Below, piece after piece: positions 60,307 through 64,000 of a DNA stretch of 64,000 nt. The notes under the pieces were generated by a model, which was not told where the DNA came from, ran no database searches, and worked only from the letters and a program-made list of their open reading frames with translations. Source of the DNA: Sinorhizobium garamanticum (lineage in GTDB: Bacteria > Pseudomonadota > Alphaproteobacteria > Rhizobiales > Rhizobiaceae); the NCBI RefSeq assembly GCF_029892065.1, contig NZ_CP120374.1, positions 1,798,001 through 1,862,000 of the forward strand, written 5' to 3'. Numbering within the stretch: the stretch's first letter is position 1; each line of letters opens with the position of its first letter. A program made the position numbers and the translations under genes.

Positions 60307-61077
60307 TCATCCTTGGAGGATTTGGCCGAGGGTCGCGGCGTCTTCGGAGAAGGCTGCAGGATCGTCATTTGCCACGAATTCCAACATGGCAAAGCGTCGC
60401 CCGGTCCAGCGCGAGGCAGGCATGGCGGCCAGAACCGCCCGCCAGTAATCGGACGCCGACTTCAGGGGAAAGCGGTTGCGATCGCTATCCCAGGCGAAAA
60501 CATGAAGATGCGAAATGTGCTGGCCGACTTGACCGATCTCGGCCAGAGCTTCGTCAAGCGGAAGCCCCGGCCGTGGCTGCCAGTAAAGATAGACATTGGC
60601 GTGCGCGATCGCATCGATCAGGCGACGCGCAGAATCCGTATTATCCGTCAAGGACTGTGGGTGATATTCCAACGACACGGTGACCCCATGCCGCGCGGCT
60701 TCCGCACCCATGTCGCGGATTGCAGCCGCTGCGGCCCGTCGTTCACTGGCGCTGTAGTCTTTGGAATCGCGCTGGCGCGTGCCGGGCCAGATGCGGATAT
60801 TCGACGCTCCAAGTGCGATTGCGCTGTCGAGAGCGCGTCGGAACACGGAAAGGTCATCGGTGGGCGGCGCAACATAGGAACCATAGGACGTTGCCAAGCC
60901 GGCCCTTTCCGAGAGACGCCCGACGTCGCGGGCGATCGGCTCGTCCCCCGGGGGGACATGGGCGTCGCCCGCCCATTCGATCGCCGCAAGCCCGGCTTCT
61001 ACCGCCAGCTCCACGATCCTGTCTGGGGGCAGGCTGCGGAACGTGACTGTGCAGAGCCCGGGTTCGAACGTGCTCAT
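60307..61077 (-). CDS. Sugar phosphate isomerase/epimerase (xylose isomerase-like TIM barrel)
   Basis: 256 residues. AP endonuclease 2-type barrel features: GLAAIEWAGDAHVPPGDEP near 30, NIRIWPGTRQRDSKDY near 95, VSLEYHPQSLTDN near 130 with a metal glutamate, and ISHLHVFAWDSDRN near 190. Last gene of the minus-strand sugar operon; its start overlaps the dehydrogenase stop as ATGA. Substrate unknown. Confidence 0.83.
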   Translation of the reverse strand: MSTFEPGLCTVTFRSLPPDRIVELAVEAGLAAIEWAGDAHVPPGDEPIARDVGRLSERAGLATSYGSYVAPPTDDLSVFRRALDSAIALGASNIRIWPGTRQRDSKDYSASERRAAAAAIRDMGAEAARHGVTVSLEYHPQSLTDNTDSARRLIDAIAHANVYLYWQPRPGLPLDEALAEIGQVGQHISHLHVFAWDSDRNRFPLKSASDYWRAVLAAMPASRWTGRRFAMLEFVANDDPAAFSEDAATLGQILQG

Positions 61078-62084
61078 GCCATGCGCTCCAGGTCGGCCTT
61101 GCGAACCTCGTAAAGCAGCGGCCTGCCTTCGATGAAGCGGGCGATCTCATCGGCCGCCATCTCGCCAAGGCGCGTCCGTTCAAGGCCGACAGCGCCGGCA
61201 ATGTGCGGGGTCAGGAAGACGTTCGGGAGGTCGTAGAGCGGAGAATTCCTTTCAGGCACTTCGGGATGGGTGACGTCGATGACGGCATTGATCGTGCCGG
61301 TCTTCAGCTTCTCGATAAGCGCGGCCTCGTCGACGAGTGCACCTCGCGCCGTGTTGATCAGCGTTGCGCCGTCCTTCATGAGCGACAGCCGCCGCGCGTC
61401 GATCATGTGCCGGGTCTCGGGGAGCGACGGTGCATGCAGCGATACGATGTCCGCACGCGCCATCAAAGTATCGAGATCGACCTTCTCGACATTGAGGGCG
61501 GAAGCGGCCTCTTGCCCGACCAACGGGTCATAGAGCAGCACCTGATAATCGAAGGGACGAAGAAGCTCGATCACCCGTCTGCCGATCCTCGACGCGCCGA
61601 CAATCCCGATTGTGCGGCGATAGTTTCCAATCGGCTGCCCCTGCAGGAGATAGGTGCGCGTGCGGTCCCGGTCGGCGGTGTAGAGATCGCGGAACCGAAA
61701 CACCTGCTTGCCGGCAAAAATGATCGCCGCAAGTGTGAACTCGGCGACCGGCACGGCGTTGGCTTCGGCCGCATGGCTCACGGCCACTCCTGCATCGAAA
61801 ACGCAGTCGTCGATCACCCCCTTGATCGTTCCGGCCGCGTGTACGACGAGGCGGAGGTGCGGTGCCGCGGCAAGCGCCGCTCGGTCGAACAAGGGGGCAC
61901 CCCAGCCGGTGACCAGGATTTCCGTTTCGGCCAGCAGCCGCTTCGCGCGGGCATCGCCGAACTCCGTCATCGGTCGTTGATCCAGAACGCGCCCGAGACT
62001 GTCGAACCTGACAAGAAGTTCTGGTGTGAGAACGTACCGCGTCCTGTCCGGCTGCATCGCAAAAGCAATTGCGGGGCGCGTCAT
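61074..62084 (-). CDS. D-isomer-specific 2-hydroxyacid dehydrogenase
   Basis: 336 residues. Substrate domain, then the NAD fold GIVGASRIGRRVIELLRPFD near 180, the catalytic set LINTARGALVDEAALIEKL near 245, PEVPERNSPLYDLPNVFLTP and HIAGA near 295 (His-Glu pair). Resembles phosphoglycerate or hydroxypyruvate dehydrogenase-like enzymes used in sugar operons. Overlaps both neighbours by four bases. Confidence 0.88.
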   Translation of the reverse strand: MTRPAIAFAMQPDRTRYVLTPELLVRFDSLGRVLDQRPMTEFGDARAKRLLAETEILVTGWGAPLFDRAALAAAPHLRLVVHAAGTIKGVIDDCVFDAGVAVSHAAEANAVPVAEFTLAAIIFAGKQVFRFRDLYTADRDRTRTYLLQGQPIGNYRRTIGIVGASRIGRRVIELLRPFDYQVLLYDPLVGQEAASALNVEKVDLDTLMARADIVSLHAPSLPETRHMIDARRLSLMKDGATLINTARGALVDEAALIEKLKTGTINAVIDVTHPEVPERNSPLYDLPNVFLTPHIAGAVGLERTRLGEMAADEIARFIEGRPLLYEVRKADLERMA

Positions 62085-63934
62085 GGAATTCGTCCTGGTG
62101 CGTCCATTGCGCTCACGCTCTCGCCTTGCCTCGCGAGAACATGCAAGGCGTCAAGGTCTGGGGCGGCCGGCGGCCTCGTCCAATCACCTGAAACGGCGGA
62201 GGCGTCGCGAACGGCCAACACGGCGCAGCGCAGGATGGTCTCGCCGGCGCGTATGGTGGCGCGCAGTTGTGGCACCAGCGTCTTTGCGGAGATCAGGTTG
62301 GTATTTGGCGGAGCCTTCTGAGCCAGCCCTTCGCGCGCTACAGACGAGCCGAGATCGCAGATCCCGCTGAAATCCTCCGCGCCGATGGCATGGGCCGCGC
62401 CGGGCGCCGAGAAAAGCGTGTCGGCCTCGAAGTCTCGTCTGGCGATGGCGAAGCCGCCTTCGGCTGTCTCGAGCTCTCTCGGCGTCGTGACCCGATGCAC
62501 CCGCACATGCCACGGCGCCGACGGCAGCAGCCAGGTTTCGACGACGACGTCCGGCCAAGGCGACCATTTCGAATAGAGCACATTACCGGCAAGCCGCGCT
62601 ACTTCATTCGCCTCTCGCACCCGGTAGTGAATGCCGTCGTCGCTGAAGGCCAGCATGGAATCGAAGGCGCCGCCGGCAAAAGCCCGTTCGTCGCTCTCGA
62701 CGCTGAAGCCGTAGCGCGTCGAATAGGCGAATTTCGCATATTTCTCCGAACCGAACCGCATCTGCCGGTTTTCCTGGCCGGAGGAAAGCGCGATCACGTC
62801 GCCCTTGCAAGGCATCATCACCATGCCCGGATGGCGAAGGGGGACCGTCTCGTCGAGCGGCGCCGGAGGCGTTTCCGGGCTTGTCCAGAACGGGTGGTCT
62901 TCGCCGATCGCAAGCGGCAGGAAAGCCTTGAACGCCCAATAGGGCGAGCCCGCCGAATTGTAGTTTTCCGACATCAGGAGGTTCGGATAGCCGTAGCCGA
63001 TCGACAGCACGCCGTCCCGGTGGGTCATCGGCTTGTCCGCCCACCATCTGAGGTGGCGAAGGCAAAGGCCCTTGATCTCGCCCCAGGGCAGCGCCTCCAG
63101 ATCGGCAAAGGCGAGCGCCGACCAGAAGCCCGCACAGGCGAAACGGTAGGTGAGGCTGCGGCCGAAGGGGAGGGTCGCGCCGTCCTGCCCGAACCAGTGA
63201 CGAAAATCCTGCGCAAAGGCGAGGGCTCGCTCGCGGTAGCGCCTGGCATAATCATCATCGACGAGCCGCGAATAGATCAGGCCGTAGAAGTGCATGGCAA
63301 AGGGGATGTAGTGGTCGATGCGCCGTACATTGCCATCGCGATACCAGCCATCCGCAATATAGAAGCCTTCGAGTTCGGTCAGATACTGCTTGGTGAGGCT
63401 GCGGTCGTATTCAATACCCAGACGATCCAGAGCGATGTCGACGAATATGCGGAAGAACTTCCAGTTATTGTCAGCATAGTCGAACTGCCGGGCGTGGATG
63501 AGATAGGCGACGAGGTTGTCTTTCGCCCGAGGAGATAGCGGATCCCACAGCTTTTCCGGCACCAGGGCAAGCGCGAAGCCCAACGCGGCGAGCTCGACCA
63601 TGCGCTGGTCACGACCGTTGACGCTGCCCCAGAACTCCGGATGGTTCGGGTCGGTGCCATTGGCGATACCCTCTGCATAACGGTCCCAATGGGCGAACTG
63701 ACCGCCGCCGGCGCTGAAAGGTGCGAGGCCCCAAAGCGGCCTTGCAAAACCTTCGAGGTCAGCCGCGGCGCGATCGAAGTGACCAGCGGCGGCGTCGAGG
63801 CGAACGCGGGCGTTTCCTCTGGAGAAGTATGGCAGCAGCGGATTGAAGAGGTCGACCAGGGCGCGCCGCATGTCACTGCGCGTTGCCAGTGGATTGGAGC
63901 CAAGCGGATTGGCGGTGGCGGGATCATAGGTCAT
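62081..63934 (-). CDS. DUF2264 protein (GH154-like, possible beta-glucuronidase)
   Basis: 617 residues without a signal peptide. GLAPFSAGGGQFAHWDRYAE near 70, then NPEFWGSVNGRDQRMVELAA-like (HPEFWGSVNGRDQRMVELAA) near 105, DYADNNWKFFRIFVDIALDR near 155, and YRDGNVRRIDHYIPFAMHFY near 205 are DUF2264 blocks. The family is an alpha/alpha-toroid of glycosidase type; members were assigned to GH154 with beta-glucuronidase activity, as far as I recall. AAGGACAGCGCTC precedes the ATG, which overlaps the upstream gene stop. Confidence 0.85.
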   Translation of the reverse strand: MTYDPATANPLGSNPLATRSDMRRALVDLFNPLLPYFSRGNARVRLDAAAGHFDRAAADLEGFARPLWGLAPFSAGGGQFAHWDRYAEGIANGTDPNHPEFWGSVNGRDQRMVELAALGFALALVPEKLWDPLSPRAKDNLVAYLIHARQFDYADNNWKFFRIFVDIALDRLGIEYDRSLTKQYLTELEGFYIADGWYRDGNVRRIDHYIPFAMHFYGLIYSRLVDDDYARRYRERALAFAQDFRHWFGQDGATLPFGRSLTYRFACAGFWSALAFADLEALPWGEIKGLCLRHLRWWADKPMTHRDGVLSIGYGYPNLLMSENYNSAGSPYWAFKAFLPLAIGEDHPFWTSPETPPAPLDETVPLRHPGMVMMPCKGDVIALSSGQENRQMRFGSEKYAKFAYSTRYGFSVESDERAFAGGAFDSMLAFSDDGIHYRVREANEVARLAGNVLYSKWSPWPDVVVETWLLPSAPWHVRVHRVTTPRELETAEGGFAIARRDFEADTLFSAPGAAHAIGAEDFSGICDLGSSVAREGLAQKAPPNTNLISAKTLVPQLRATIRAGETILRCAVLAVRDASAVSGDWTRPPAAPDLDALHVLARQGESVSAMDAPGRIP

Positions 63935-64000
63935 GAGCGCTGTCCTTTGTCTAGTGTGCCGCCATGTACCGGGATGACCGCGTGGGACACGTGCCGAGCG
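63931..64000 (-). CDS. Short-chain dehydrogenase, C-terminal end only
   Basis: The minus strand from the window edge reads ARHVSHAVIPVHGGTLDKGQ then RS and a TGA that overlaps the DUF2264 start (ATGA). The A-x-HV-x-x-AVIPV-x-GG string is the usual ending of SDR enzymes such as 2-deoxy-gluconate or glucuronate-type dehydrogenases. Only 22 codons are inside the window, so the family call rests on this motif and the operon context. Confidence 0.5.
   Translation of the reverse strand, partial: ARHVSHAVIPVHGGTLDKGQRS

Overview
The window looks like an accessory replicon (chromid or megaplasmid) of a Sinorhizobium/Ensifer-type alphaproteobacterium. This is inferred from high GC, dense catabolic and transport genes, families typical of Rhizobiales (DUF992, DUF982, DUF1236, DUF3008, DUF2934), short rhizobial intergenic repeats, and a gene content (pca, phn, pcc/bhbA, glgA/glgX) that recalls S. 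meliloti pSymB. No rRNA, tRNA, CRISPR array, transposase or replication origin was seen.

Layout. 1-1.6 kb: end of a protocatechuate operon (pcaG partial, pcaB). 2.1-4.7 kb: an FAD/NAD(P)-binding protein convergent with an MFS exporter, then a relic of a crotonase gene. 5.1-11.4 kb: a translationally coupled pair, a FecR-TPR-beta-barrel outer-membrane protein followed by a CHASE2 class III nucleotidyl cyclase, divergent from a membrane protein resembling the Pycsar TM effector. 11.7-13 kb: DUF992 and DUF922 secreted proteins. 13.1-19.2 kb: C-P lyase operon phnGHIJKL plus an acyltransferase, with divergent phnF. 19.4-21.9 kb: DUF1905 protein, methanethiol oxidase and a membrane partner. 22-28.2 kb: the propionyl-CoA to succinyl-CoA genes (pccB, a small membrane protein, pccA, bhbA) with divergent ScfR/PccR-type regulator. 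29.9-33.1 kb: valine catabolism (isobutyryl-CoA dehydrogenase, 3-hydroxyisobutyryl-CoA hydrolase, mmsB), which feeds propionyl-CoA to the preceding pathway. 33.3-37.6 kb: SDR, orphan amino-acid binding protein, FAH-family hydrolase, DMT permease.

37.8-60.4 kb is a general-stress region. It holds glgA, treZ, glgX, a type IB topoisomerase, a UdgX-type uracil-DNA glycosylase, CBS proteins, SDRs, and many small conserved or membrane proteins. In its middle lie an EcfG-type (ECF15) sigma factor and a NepR-like anti-sigma ORF. I find by eye at least 15 copies of GGAAC-N16-(C/G)GTT, the EcfG promoter signature, most of them just upstream of these genes. Two intergenic spots carry such a promoter (one exact, one with TGTT) followed about 80-100 nt later by a strong terminator and no convincing ORF; these are candidate stress-induced small RNAs.

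60.3-64 kb: an overlapping operon on the minus strand (SDR end, DUF2264 glycosidase-like protein, D-2-hydroxyacid dehydrogenase, sugar-phosphate isomerase), probably for uronate or other acidic-sugar use.

Several intergenic repeat families are present. One 278-bp element with 35-bp near-perfect inverted ends sits inside another repeat; a shorter 167-bp copy lacks a 111-bp internal module.
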